DNA of 64,000 bases, from positions 992,001-1,056,000 of the forward strand of contig NZ_JADPJL010000008.1 in NCBI RefSeq assembly GCF_023073415.1, in the 5' to 3' direction. A program made the position numbers and the translations under genes. The stretch comes from Bradyrhizobium sp. 190 (lineage in GTDB: Bacteria; Pseudomonadota; Alphaproteobacteria; Rhizobiales; Xanthobacteraceae). The notes beneath the pieces were generated by a model. That model was given only the letters and a program-made list of their open reading frames with translations, ran no database searches and had not been told where the DNA came from. This document shows, in pieces, positions 36,556 to 45,744 of this stretch; position 1 is the stretch's first letter, and every line of letters begins with the position of its first letter.

Positions 36556-36896
36556 CAGGAGTTGCCTCTGTCCGTATTCGTGCCTCCAGAATTATCGGCG
36601 TTGAGCGTGGATCGGCCGGTTTCCTGCAAAAGCCGCAGCACCAGGGCGATAGCCATGGCCGTAGCCGCGAAGGCAACAACGATCGCGGTAATGACCATCG
36701 CCTGCGGGACGGGATCACCCCCGAGGCCGGAAGCTGCGGCCCTCCTGGACACGACGCCAAACACCAGAAACACGCCGCTTCCCAGCAGGTTGAATGCCAG
36801 TATCTTGCGTAGCGGCTCGGGATTTGTGACGAGCCCGTACAATCCGAAGCCTACCAGCGCTGCGCCACATAACCCGAACAACGTTGCAGCGTTCAT
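36555..36896 (-). CDS. mrpC: Mrp antiporter subunit C (NuoK-like)
   Basis: A 113-residue protein with three membrane helices, homologous to NuoK: LFGLCGAALVGFGLYGLVTN, LRKILAFNLLGSGVFLVFG and DPVPQAMVITAIVVAFAATA with the conserved ALVLRLL end. It overlaps mrpB by ATGA and mrpD by one base, so the three are translationally coupled. Confidence 0.92.
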   Translation of the reverse strand: MNAATLFGLCGAALVGFGLYGLVTNPEPLRKILAFNLLGSGVFLVFGVVSRRAAASGLGGDPVPQAMVITAIVVAFAATAMAIALVLRLLQETGRSTLNADNSGGTNTDRGNS

Positions 36897-37834
36897 TGCT
36901 GTTGCACCCGTTCCGGCGGGCCTGCGGCCAGCAGGCCCAGTGCCACACCGATCGAAAGCGTCAAGGCGACCTCCACCGCGATAATCAGCGGTTTGGCGTA
37001 GCCCGATGGATAATCAAGAAAGGCATTCGCCAACACCATCCCGGCGAGTCCGATAGCAAGGAAAATCACCGGTCCGACGACGAGCAGCAGGCGTAACCAA
37101 GGCTGGCTGATGGAAGGTACATTCTTCAGGCCTGCGATCATGACAAGGAGCCACATCGCGGCCAAAACCGTGCCGCCTTGAAAGGCGCCGCCCGGCTCTT
37201 TCGCGCCGACCCAGCACATATAAATTGCCACCACGATTCCTACCGGTGGCAGAAGCTGGGCGAGAAAAGTCAGCGTGCTGCTTGGCTGTGCATAGACACG
37301 CAGCCCCGGTATTCCGCCCCACACGCTATCCGGCGCCAACGACCAGACGCCGAGCAAAGCGAGTATCAGGACCACTTTCTCGAGCAGCGTGTCGAGCGCG
37401 CGGTAAACGAACAGAACGCCGGCGACAGGATTGCCGAGGCCACTCTGCGCCAGATTCTCCATCACCATAGGTGCAAGCGTGGGAATAGCTTCGGGCGGAG
37501 ACAGGATGGCGATTGCAAGGCCTGCCGCGACAAGCGCGCACAATCCCCCCGCCGCAAAACGCACCGGCAGGCTGGCCCGGGTGTCGGTGCCTTTGGCAAG
37601 TCGCAGGCGTGCGACCGCACCGAGAATCAACATGCCGGTCATTCCGCCGCCGATCGCCGCCTCCGTCAGCGCGACATCGACCGCAGAGAGCCTGACCCAG
37701 GCGATGGACAACAGCAACCCGTAGACGACGAAGCCGATAACGGCTGTGAACGCTTCGCGTGCAGCGATGGTCGAAGCTCCGATCCCCAGGATCAGGACGA
37801 CAAGACCGATATCGAAAGCAGACAAAATGGTCAT
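36893..37834 (-). CDS. mrpB: Fused DUF4040 (MrpA C-terminal) and MrpB subunit
   Basis: A 313-residue fusion. The N-terminal 80 residues (GLVVLILGIGASTIAAREAF, AVDVALTEAAIGGGMTG) match DUF4040, which is normally in the C-terminal part of MrpA. Residues from about 145 on (LEKVVLILALLGVWSLAPDS, KEPGGAFQGGTVLAAMWLLV) are the MrpB domain. So the MrpA tail is carried here and not on an MrpA protein. Overlaps mrpG and mrpC by ATGA. Confidence 0.85.
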   Translation of the reverse strand: MTILSAFDIGLVVLILGIGASTIAAREAFTAVIGFVVYGLLLSIAWVRLSAVDVALTEAAIGGGMTGMLILGAVARLRLAKGTDTRASLPVRFAAGGLCALVAAGLAIAILSPPEAIPTLAPMVMENLAQSGLGNPVAGVLFVYRALDTLLEKVVLILALLGVWSLAPDSVWGGIPGLRVYAQPSSTLTFLAQLLPPVGIVVAIYMCWVGAKEPGGAFQGGTVLAAMWLLVMIAGLKNVPSISQPWLRLLLVVGPVIFLAIGLAGMVLANAFLDYPSGYAKPLIIAVEVALTLSIGVALGLLAAGPPERVQQQ

Positions 37835-38124
37835 CCATCTGATCCGCGTTGTCGAACCGCGCCTGCAATGAGCTGTGTCACAATCGCGCCGGACAATTGG
37901 ACCAGCAGCCAGATGCTCACCAACTTCAACGCGCCGAATAGTCCGTTCGCTTGTGGCAACAGGCCCACGACGACAAGGCCAAGGCCAAGATTGTCCACTT
38001 TGGTGAGCGCGTGCAGGCGTGTCAGCGAGTCCGGGAAGCGGAGCAAGCCGACCGTGCCTGCCAAGAAGAAGAACGCGCCGGCCGAGACGACGGAAACGGT
38101 GAAGATGTCAAACGCGAGGTTCAT
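37831..38124 (-). CDS. mrpG: Mrp antiporter subunit G
   Basis: A 97-residue protein of three helices with the MrpG signature GTVGLLRFPDSLTRLHALTK and VDNLGLGLVVVGLL. MrpG is a small subunit needed for assembly or activity. ATGA overlaps on both sides tie it to mrpF and mrpB. Confidence 0.93.
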   Translation of the reverse strand: MNLAFDIFTVSVVSAGAFFFLAGTVGLLRFPDSLTRLHALTKVDNLGLGLVVVGLLPQANGLFGALKLVSIWLLVQLSGAIVTQLIAGAVRQRGSDG

Positions 38125-38408
38125 CCGTCGCTCGTTGCCTTCAGGACCTCGCTCTCCTGGTCGGACGCGCTTCTAACGAACGCGACGGCCGCGAACGCAG
38201 CAAACAGCGCCAACAGCAATGCAACGTCCACGATCGACGGTATTTCGGTCGCCGCGGCCAGCAAAAGAAGTATCGCGACGCCACCCGTGCCCAGCAGCTG
38301 CGCCGCCATCATGTGGTCGACTTCGGCCGGGCGCCGAAGAATCACGACCAAACCGAGCGCTACCATCGTCAGCACGAAGCCCGCGGCTCCGAACAGGAAG
38401 CTAGTCAT
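38121..38408 (-). CDS. mrpF: Mrp antiporter subunit F
   Basis: A 95-residue three-helix protein: ALGLVVILRRPAEVDHMMAA, QLLGTGGVAILLLLA and IPSIVDVALLLALFAAFAAV, the usual MrpF layout with the conserved Asp in the third helix. It overlaps mrpE by eight bases and mrpG by ATGA. Confidence 0.92.
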   Translation of the reverse strand: MTSFLFGAAGFVLTMVALGLVVILRRPAEVDHMMAAQLLGTGGVAILLLLAAATEIPSIVDVALLLALFAAFAAVAFVRSASDQESEVLKATSDG

Positions 38409-38940
38409 TGCGCTGCGCTCCTCCGAGTGCCTGCACGCACAGGGCTTCCTCCGCAGCCAGCTGCTCGACCACCGGCTGCGTCACGTCGAGACAATGAATG
38501 TTTAGGCCGTTGCCTGCGGCGGGTCCGCACGGAAGCGTGCCTGGCAGCAAACTCATGATTGCGCAGAACGTATCTCTCCTTGTGCCCGGGGGGAGGCGCG
38601 TTTGATAGACCACGAAGTCCGGCCGCAACGGCAGCCGAGGATCAAGCGCCCGCAATGCGACGTCTATCCCGGCAGCGATCGATTGACGCAGAAAGTGCAG
38701 TGCGAATTCGGCGAGCTTGATGGGACGCAGGCTCCACTGCTGCGCCGGCATCAGGCGCAGACTTGCCCAGGTCGCCGCAACAGCAGCAAACAACCCGGCC
38801 GCAAGATCGTCAGCATCGGCGCCGGTTAGCACCAGCCAGAAACCAAAAAACCCGGCAGCGCGGGAAATCGCACTCCCAAGAGTGCCTGGACCGTTCACGC
38901 GCGGTTCCGCCGGTCTGCTTTGCTCCTCCGATGAGTTCAT
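38401..38940 (-). CDS. mrpE: Mrp antiporter subunit E
   Basis: A 179-residue protein with an N-terminal membrane part (AAGFFGFWLVLTGADADDLA) and a soluble C-terminal domain with the family pattern FCAIMSLLPGTLPCGP and LNIHCLDVTQPVVEQL. First gene of the operon mrpEFG-B-C-D-D', all overlapping. ATG 38940 is preferred; an upstream ATG at 38994 adds 18 non-conserved residues. The N-terminus is longer and more polar than in typical MrpE. Confidence 0.85.
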   Translation of the reverse strand: MNSSEEQSRPAEPRVNGPGTLGSAISRAAGFFGFWLVLTGADADDLAAGLFAAVAATWASLRLMPAQQWSLRPIKLAEFALHFLRQSIAAGIDVALRALDPRLPLRPDFVVYQTRLPPGTRRDTFCAIMSLLPGTLPCGPAAGNGLNIHCLDVTQPVVEQLAAEEALCVQALGGAQRND

Positions 38941-39110
38941 GACCCGCTGACCTCCATATCGTTCGATCCGGTAGCGGGTGCTTCGGACACCCACTGGCGT
39001 ATCGACATCAACTCAGCTGGAGAGGATCAGAGTTTCATTCGGCGATGGCCCGGAGTAAAGCCAGCTCGGCTGCTGCTCCAACGGAGCTGCAACCATGTCA
39101 CGACACTGCA

Positions 39111-39353
39111 TCAGGGACGGATTCCCATTCGCCTGGCGCATTCGCGATAGGCCGAAACACCCCTGGCGTTTCTCTCTGCAGTCGCAGAGGGGTTAGCTAT
39201 ATTGACTGTTGCTGCCGCCTCATTGGCTTGCCTGAAGCATTCCGCTCGTGCCGCATCGGCTGACTGCTTCTGCGCCCCCGCTTCAGAAATGGACAATGCG
39301 AGAAGCGCGGGAACAAGCAGAGCCAATGCGAATCCTGCCTTCGGGTTCTGCAT
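39111..39353 (-). CDS. Small exported protein, unknown
   Basis: An 80-residue protein: signal peptide (FALALLVPALLALSISEAGA) and a mature helical part with two cysteines (RAECFRQANEAAA and YRECARRMGI), which could form one disulfide. GGAG sits six bases before ATG 39353; the ATG directly upstream (39356) is too close to it. Proteins with the ECF...YRECARRMG pattern are common in rhizobia (recalled), function unknown. Confidence 0.7.
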   Translation of the reverse strand: MQNPKAGFALALLVPALLALSISEAGAQKQSADAARAECFRQANEAAATVNIANPSATAERNARGVSAYRECARRMGIRP

Positions 39354-39600
39354 CATCGTCTCCACTTTAAGGTATCGGCACAATGCACGGTTGGAGTGCA
39401 CCACGATATCGGGTGATCACCTAGGTGAAGATGAGGAATCACCCTTGTCGCAGATGCGCAAAGTTGCCTCGGCTCTTGGGTGGGAATAACGCAGCCGAAC
39501 GCAAATGAATTTGCCTTTTCCTTGTTTCGGCTTTTGAGGATCTGGCTTCGATGGAAGGCACTGGAACGTGACCTCACGCACGATTGGCATTTTACATGAA

Positions 39601-42600
39601 TTATGCTGGACTCGACGAAAGACTCGACGATTCTTCTGTTCCTCTGAACCAGGCAACGTACAACGTAGGCAGAAAGATCAACGTCAGAATCGTCGCGACC
39701 AACAAGCCTCCCATGATCGCAAAGGCCATTGGCCCCCAGAACACCGTCGGAGCGATCGGTATCATGCCGAGAACGGTGGACACAGCGGTGAGCATGATCG
39801 GGCGGAAACGGGAGCTGCTGGCATCGATGGCGGCTTCCCAGACATTTTTTCCCTGCGAACGCTCCGCCTCGATCTGGCCGATCAAGATCACCGCATTCTT
39901 GGTGATCATGCCGAGCAGCGCCAGGATGCCGAGAATAGCAACGAAGCCCAGCGGCCTGCCAGACAGCAGGAGCGCGGCGACGACACCGATCAGACCAAGA
40001 GGCGCTACACTGAGCACCAGGAACAACCGTTGGAAGCTTTGTAGCTGCACCATGAGGACGGTGAGCATGATGAGCAACATGACCGGCACGACGGCGATGA
40101 CGGAGGCCTGTGATTTCTGGCTTTCTTCGACAGTCCCGCCGACAACGATATGATACCCTGCAGGGAGGGTCTTTGTCAGGGCCTCCACATCGGACGAAAG
40201 TGAGCTCACTACCGTCTCCGGCAGGGCTCCCGCGACGATGTCGGCTTGCACCGTCAGGGTCGGAACGCGGTCGCGCCGCCAGATCAAGGGATATTCCTGC
40301 CCGTATTCGAAGGTCGCAAACTGACTGAGCGGAACCGTTCGCCCGCCCGGCAGTGGCACTTGCACGGTGCGCAGGGTGGCAAGCGAGACACGCTGTTCAT
40401 CCGTCGCACGTGCGATGACATCGACCAGATAGATATCATCGCGCACCTGGGTAACGGAGGTGCCGGATACTACGGTATTCAGAACGCTGGCCAATGCCTG
40501 CGAGCTGAGGCCCAGCAGGCGCGCCTCATCCTGGTCGACACGAATTCGTACCTGCCGGGCGGGCTCTATCCAGTCAAAATTGACCTTTTCGGCTTTGGGA
40601 TTGGTCGAGATGATCTGGGCGAGCTTGAGAGCGATCTCGCGCACCTGATCTACGTCAGGTCCGCTGACGCGATATTGTACCGGCCAGCCGACCGGAGGCC
40701 CAAGTTCAAGCGGGGAGACCCGCGAAATTGTGCTTGGAAATTCCTCTGCCAGGATCTTTTCCAGCTTCAGGCGAAGGCGTTCGCGTGCCGCAACGTCCTT
40801 TGCAACAATTACCGCCTGGGTGAAAAAGTTGTTCGGCAACTGAACATTGAGTGGCAGATAGAAGCGAATGGCGCCGCGACCGACATAAGTGCTCCAGCGG
40901 GCGACATCCGGGTCGCCCTTCAGGGCTGCATCGAGGCGTTGCGCCGCGGTTTCGCTGGCATAGATCGACGCATTCTGCGGCAGACTGAGGTCAACTAGCA
41001 ACTCCGGACGATCCGAGGACGGAAAGAATTGCCGAGGGATGAGCGGAAGCGCGAGAAAGGATGCTACGAAGAGGGCCAACGAAACGAAAATCGTTAGCCA
41101 TTTCGCGCGCATGGCGAAGGTAAGGAAATTCCGATACCATCGGAAAATTCTCCCCGGTTCGGCGGTCGCCGCGGCCCTCGGTGGCTTAAGAATGACGACA
41201 CCCAGCAACGGCGCGAAGATCACCGCAACGAACCAGGACACGATCAGCGCGATGCTGACCACCGCGAAGAGCGAGAATGTGTATTCTCCCGCCGAACTGG
41301 CCGCAAAGCCGACGGGGACGAAACCGGCGATCGTCACCAGCGTTCCCGCGAGCATGGCAAATGCGTAGGTCCGGAACGCGTATGTCGCGGCATCGACCTT
41401 GTCGTCGCCTTCCGCCAGACGATTGAGCGTGGCGTCGGTCGTCGTCATCGCGTCGTCGACGAGCAATGCGAGGGCGATGATCAGCGCGCCGAGGGATATG
41501 CGCTGCATATCGATGCCCGCCATTTGCATGATCGGAAAGACGATGGCCAGCGTCAACGGAATGGAAAGCGCGATGATCAAGCCGGGTCGGACGCCGAGGC
41601 TGATGAAGCTCACGACGAGAATAATGGCGATCGCCTGTAGCAGCGACGTCATGAATTCCGAGATGGCGCCTTCGACGGTGACGGCCTGGTCCGCAATGAG
41701 CTTCGGCTCGATGCCGACAGGCAAGTCTGCGGTGACCCGCGCCATCAGTTGCTTGATGTTTGCACCGAGAGCAAGAATGTCACCGCCGTCCCGCATCGCG
41801 ATCGCAAGCCCGATGGCCGGTTCGCCATTTACACGAAATTGCGGTTGCGGCGGGTCGGAATAATCACGCCGTATCTGCGCGATATCGCTAAGGCGGAGCA
41901 CGCGTCCGCCAGCGACGAAGTTGGTGTTCGCGACATCCTGTTCCGATGCAAATGCGCCTGAAACCCGCAGCGAAAGACTTTCATAACCGGTTTGAATCGT
42001 GCCGGCTGGCCGTACGATGTTCTGCGCTTGCAGCGCAGCGATCAGTGCAGATCGGTCGAGCCCCAGGCTGGCGAGTTCCTTTATCGAGAACTCGACGAAG
42101 ATCCTCTCGTCTTGTGCCCCCAACAATTCGATTTTTGATACGTCAGGCACCAGGAGCAGCTTCGAGCGGATATCCTCGACACGATCACGCAGTTCGCGAT
42201 GCGTGAAGCCGTCGCTCGTAAAGCCATAGATAATCCCGAACGTATCACCGAAATCGTCATTGAAGCCGGGCCCAACAATTCCTGCCGGAAGCGTGTGGCG
42301 GATATCACCGACATTCTTGCGAACTTGATACCAAGTGTCGAGAACTTCCGCCTCGCTCGCGCTGCCCTTCAGGTTGACAAAGATTGTCGTATTGCCGGCA
42401 CGCGTGAAGCTGCGCAGAAAATCGAGGTGAGGCGTTTCTTGCAGTTTGCGCTCAAGCCGCTCGGTTACCTGCTTGAGCGTCTCTTCGACAGTCGCTCCCG
42501 GCCAGGCAGCCTGAACGACCATGGTCTTGATGATGAAGGTAGGATCTTCGCTGCGGCCAAGTCGGAAATAGGACAAGACGCCGGCGATGACGGCAACGAT

Positions 42601-42657
42601 CATGATGTAGGCGACGAGCGAGCGGTGGTTGAGCGCCCATTCGGAGAGATTGATCAT
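39601..42657 (-). CDS. RND efflux pump inner-membrane transporter
   Basis: A 1018-residue protein with the two-fold RND layout: short helix at the start (LVAYIMIVAVIAGVLSYFRL), large periplasmic loop (SEDPTFIIKTMVVQAAWPGA), helices 2-6 with the paired Asp in LLVDDAMTTTDA (helix 4 proton relay), second loop, then helices 8-12 with GLIGVVAALLLSGRPLG and AVILIGQIEAERSQG. It works with the adaptor encoded upstream (ATGA overlap) and a TolC-type channel encoded elsewhere. Sequence style is that of drug/organic-substrate pumps and not of the heavy-metal CusA group, since no Met-rich motif is seen. Confidence 0.92.
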   Translation of the reverse strand: MINLSEWALNHRSLVAYIMIVAVIAGVLSYFRLGRSEDPTFIIKTMVVQAAWPGATVEETLKQVTERLERKLQETPHLDFLRSFTRAGNTTIFVNLKGSASEAEVLDTWYQVRKNVGDIRHTLPAGIVGPGFNDDFGDTFGIIYGFTSDGFTHRELRDRVEDIRSKLLLVPDVSKIELLGAQDERIFVEFSIKELASLGLDRSALIAALQAQNIVRPAGTIQTGYESLSLRVSGAFASEQDVANTNFVAGGRVLRLSDIAQIRRDYSDPPQPQFRVNGEPAIGLAIAMRDGGDILALGANIKQLMARVTADLPVGIEPKLIADQAVTVEGAISEFMTSLLQAIAIILVVSFISLGVRPGLIIALSIPLTLAIVFPIMQMAGIDMQRISLGALIIALALLVDDAMTTTDATLNRLAEGDDKVDAATYAFRTYAFAMLAGTLVTIAGFVPVGFAASSAGEYTFSLFAVVSIALIVSWFVAVIFAPLLGVVILKPPRAAATAEPGRIFRWYRNFLTFAMRAKWLTIFVSLALFVASFLALPLIPRQFFPSSDRPELLVDLSLPQNASIYASETAAQRLDAALKGDPDVARWSTYVGRGAIRFYLPLNVQLPNNFFTQAVIVAKDVAARERLRLKLEKILAEEFPSTISRVSPLELGPPVGWPVQYRVSGPDVDQVREIALKLAQIISTNPKAEKVNFDWIEPARQVRIRVDQDEARLLGLSSQALASVLNTVVSGTSVTQVRDDIYLVDVIARATDEQRVSLATLRTVQVPLPGGRTVPLSQFATFEYGQEYPLIWRRDRVPTLTVQADIVAGALPETVVSSLSSDVEALTKTLPAGYHIVVGGTVEESQKSQASVIAVVPVMLLIMLTVLMVQLQSFQRLFLVLSVAPLGLIGVVAALLLSGRPLGFVAILGILALLGMITKNAVILIGQIEAERSQGKNVWEAAIDASSSRFRPIMLTAVSTVLGMIPIAPTVFWGPMAFAIMGGLLVATILTLIFLPTLYVAWFRGTEESSSLSSSPA

Positions 42658-43763
42658 GGCTCTGACCCGAGCAGACGGATCTTCTGGCCCGGGTGAAGGG
42701 CCTGAACGCCCGCTGTAACCACGACTTCGCCGGTGTCTAGCCCTTGGGAAACGACTACCCGCGCCTGGTCAAAGCGCAAGACGTCGACGTTTCGGATTGA
42801 AACCGTTTTGGTTGATGGATCGACAATCCACACCGCCGGTCGCTGATTGATCTTCGTTAGTGCCGTTGCCGGGATGTCGATGATCGGCACGGCATCGGTT
42901 TGCATGCGCCCAACGACGGTTGCCCCAAGCCGCATGGCTGCTGGAGGGTCAGTCAAGCCGACTTTGACCTCGAAGGTCCGGGTTACAGGATTGGCTTGAG
43001 CGGCGACCTCGCGAATTCGTCCGGGCGCAGTCACTGCCGGATCGTCCGTCAGGCTGACGGTGATCTGGGGATTGCTGGGTGCTGATCGAAGCAACTGGGC
43101 CGGAACGTCAAAAACCGCGTCGCGACCGTCTTTCCGTGCAAGCCTGGCGATCATTTGCCCCGCCTGAACAACTTCCCCCGCGCCGGGGCCTGTTGCGGTT
43201 ATTGTCCCCGGCGCATCGGCCTTGAGTTCGGTGAAGCTCACCAAATCGTGAGCGGTACGGAGCTGGGCTTCGGCGGCATCCACTTGCGATTGAGCGGTTT
43301 GTTGCGCTTGCGTCGCGACCTCGAAATTGGCCCGCGTCGTCCATCCCTGCGCAAGAAGCGTCTCCTGGCGTTCGTAATGATTGCGCGCCTGCGTCAATTG
43401 CCCCTGGGCGGCCGCGAGAGCTGCCTGCGCCTGCCGCAATGTGTTCAACTCGTTTTGCGGTTCAAGTCGTGCCATTATTTGTCCGGCTTCCACCCGGTCT
43501 CCGAGCTTGCCGCTGTTTTCCAACAGCCGCCCGGAAATTCGAAACGCCAAGCTCACTTCATCCTCGGCCTCGATGCGGCCGGTGAATGTAAGCGCCTCGC
43601 CAGCCTCGCGCTTCTCAACGGTTATGGTCCGAACTGGACGGGCTGCCGGAGCTGCGGTGTCTGTCTCTCTCTGACAGGCGGCGAGCGACAATGCCGGCGC
43701 TATCGTAATAAGCGCCATCATCAGCCGTCGATACAATTTCGTCCTGCCGGAGCGTGAAGGCAT
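42654..43763 (-). CDS. RND efflux periplasmic adaptor (membrane fusion protein)
   Basis: A 369-residue lipoprotein (lipobox LAAC, in LSLAACQRE). It has the adaptor layout: LTFTGRIEAEDEVSLAFRIS lipoyl half, a coiled-coil hairpin (LRQAQAALAAAQGQLTQARN, SQVDAAEAQLRTAHDL), a second lipoyl half (ELKADAPGTITATGPGAGE) and beta-barrel and membrane-proximal domains. It joins the pump to an outer-membrane channel; no channel gene is nearby. Divergent from the histidine kinase at 44511, which may regulate it. Confidence 0.92.
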   Translation of the reverse strand: MPSRSGRTKLYRRLMMALITIAPALSLAACQRETDTAAPAARPVRTITVEKREAGEALTFTGRIEAEDEVSLAFRISGRLLENSGKLGDRVEAGQIMARLEPQNELNTLRQAQAALAAAQGQLTQARNHYERQETLLAQGWTTRANFEVATQAQQTAQSQVDAAEAQLRTAHDLVSFTELKADAPGTITATGPGAGEVVQAGQMIARLARKDGRDAVFDVPAQLLRSAPSNPQITVSLTDDPAVTAPGRIREVAAQANPVTRTFEVKVGLTDPPAAMRLGATVVGRMQTDAVPIIDIPATALTKINQRPAVWIVDPSTKTVSIRNVDVLRFDQARVVVSQGLDTGEVVVTAGVQALHPGQKIRLLGSEP

Positions 43764-44510
43764 AGGAAGACCTATGAGCTGCAGACAGACCCCGATAGGT
43801 GTTTTCGGTCGGACGAAGAACCCCCGCCATCAGCAAATATACTGAGCGCTCCTACTGATTGCCCCGGCCTTGAGTAAGGGTGCCGCGCGTATGACGGCTA
43901 CGCCGCGCCGGCTGGCGCTGTCGCCCCCTTTTGAGTCTCGTCTGGTCTGTGTCCTCATGCTGGCCTGCGAAACAGGAATGCAAAGCCCGCAACATCTGCC
44001 GAAGAAAGTCGGCGGAACAGCTTTCTGCAGCGGCCACTAGTGAGGATGTCGGACGAACGTGTCGCAGTTCTTCATCACGTTTCCGTCGAGGATCTTGGGC
44101 CGACGGATAGCTGCCCGCTATCGGAAAATGCACTGGGCGTGCGTAGTACTTGTTGGGAGTTCTTTCCGGACTTCGGCCGCAGCAGTTCAAAAATACCTGG
44201 TGGTTCGACCGCGGTAGGTAATTTGGGGTGTTTTTGGGCGGTGCCCACTCTAGTCAGTAAGTGACTGAAATCGCGTTCAATCTTTAATTGCGACCGCGCA
44301 AAACTGGAAAACTCGAATAAAGATGAACTATGCAAATTGTGCCAAGTGAGTTCACGCTATTCGGATATCAAAACAGATGCTTGACGGGTGTTTTCCAGGG
44401 GGTATTTACTTAGGCCAAGCCCAGAACGCGACGTAGATCTAACGTTGCCCAAGGAAATCGAGCCGTTCGTTCGGCCGCGCGGTCTGGGAAATATCAGGGG
44501 CAAGACTGTG
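43764..44510. other. Long intergenic region, no gene recognised
   Basis: A 747-bp region between the RND adaptor (minus) and the histidine kinase (plus). It is more AT-rich by eye from about 44150. The minus frame 43852-44190 is open but has no domain, ribosome site or plausible start. It probably contains both promoters and perhaps gene remains. Confidence 0.4.
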
Positions 44511-45662
44511 ATGAGTCCCCAACCAGCGTACCACAAGCTCCACTGGATGAACGCTCCGGAATATCTCTTCGGAATGCAGATTTCGGACGCCGGGCAGTTT
44601 TTCTACGAGAGCATGAATCCGGCCTTCGAACGCTCGCTCGGAATTTCAATCGAGGGCAACGAAAGAGCAATTCATGACTGCCTGAGCGAAGAGGACGCGA
44701 AGTCCGTTTGCGCTTCCTGCGATGCATGTCTGGCCGAGGGAAGGTCGGTCCGTTACCGGCACCGCCTTACCCTCGGTGTACGCCGACGCGAGTTTGATAC
44801 GACGATCAATCCTGTCCGTGATTCCGAAAGCGGGAGTATAGTCAAGCTAGTCGGTAGCCACCGGGCGATTGAGGAGCGGGCGACCGTCGATGCTGTCGAC
44901 AGAATGGTCAAGAGACGGGCTGCAGCAGAACTCGACCTCCGGCTGCTTTCGCTTCAGGAAGAGGTGCAGCAGCGGATTGCATCCGATCTACATGATTCGA
45001 CTTGCCAGCATTTGATTGCTGCGAGCTTGAACGTGATGCGGTTGAGGCGCGCGATCAGCGATAATGGTAGCGCAGAGAAACTCCTCGATGATATCGATGC
45101 CTCGATTGATCAGGCGCAGAGGGAAATCCGTGCCTTTACCTACCTGCTGCATCCCCAAAATCTGCTAACCGATGGGCTGAAGATTACGATCGAACGATTC
45201 GTGGGCGGATTTGCGGCGCGCACTTCGCTGAAGACCAGTCTCGAGATCGCTCCCGAGGTTGATAAATTATCCTACGAGCGGCAGCGCGCTGTGCTGAGAG
45301 TTATTCAAGAAGCCCTTGCGAATGTCTTCCGTCATGCCCAAGCGACACAGGTGAAGGTCGCGATGGAAGCTGCGGATGCGCATTTCAAGCTTCGGGTTAC
45401 TGACAATGGCCGCGGCATGCCAGTCAATCAAGCGAGATCGGGCCCCAAGGCGGTTTCATTTGGTGTCGGAATTCCGGCTATGAGAGCCAGATTGCGGCAG
45501 CTGGGCGGTACTCTCGAAATCCATTCTTCATCAGCGACAAGGGGCCGAGGTACTACGTTGTGTGCAGTACTTCCGCACCCGCTCCCGCTCAAGAGGGTTC
45601 GACCACGAGAACGGCACCAAAGCCATCTCGGTCACCAGAAATCCCTTGCGCAATGGCGTTGA
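44511..45662 (+). CDS. Soluble PAS / HisKA_3 sensor histidine kinase
   Basis: A 383-residue NarX-type kinase without membrane helices. An N-terminal PAS-like domain (about 10-120; YESMNPAFERSLGISIEGNE, RREFDTTINPVRDSESGSIV) is followed by the HisKA_3 dimerisation domain with phospho-His161 (QRIASDLHDSTCQHL), and an HATPase (VIQEALANVFRHAQAT N-box, DNGRGMP, FGVGIPAMRARLRQLGG). ATG 44511 is chosen; a GTG at 44388 would add 41 residues of unclear value. The response regulators at 45745 and 46713 are its likely partners. Confidence 0.88.
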   Translation: MSPQPAYHKLHWMNAPEYLFGMQISDAGQFFYESMNPAFERSLGISIEGNERAIHDCLSEEDAKSVCASCDACLAEGRSVRYRHRLTLGVRRREFDTTINPVRDSESGSIVKLVGSHRAIEERATVDAVDRMVKRRAAAELDLRLLSLQEEVQQRIASDLHDSTCQHLIAASLNVMRLRRAISDNGSAEKLLDDIDASIDQAQREIRAFTYLLHPQNLLTDGLKITIERFVGGFAARTSLKTSLEIAPEVDKLSYERQRAVLRVIQEALANVFRHAQATQVKVAMEAADAHFKLRVTDNGRGMPVNQARSGPKAVSFGVGIPAMRARLRQLGGTLEIHSSSATRGRGTTLCAVLPHPLPLKRVRPRERHQSHLGHQKSLAQWR

Positions 45663-45744
45663 GGTAAATCAAAGGAAGTTCTGGAGAGGAGCACAATGAT
45701 CCAACGATGCCCGACGCGGTGCGGCATTGGAGTTTTGTTCGATC

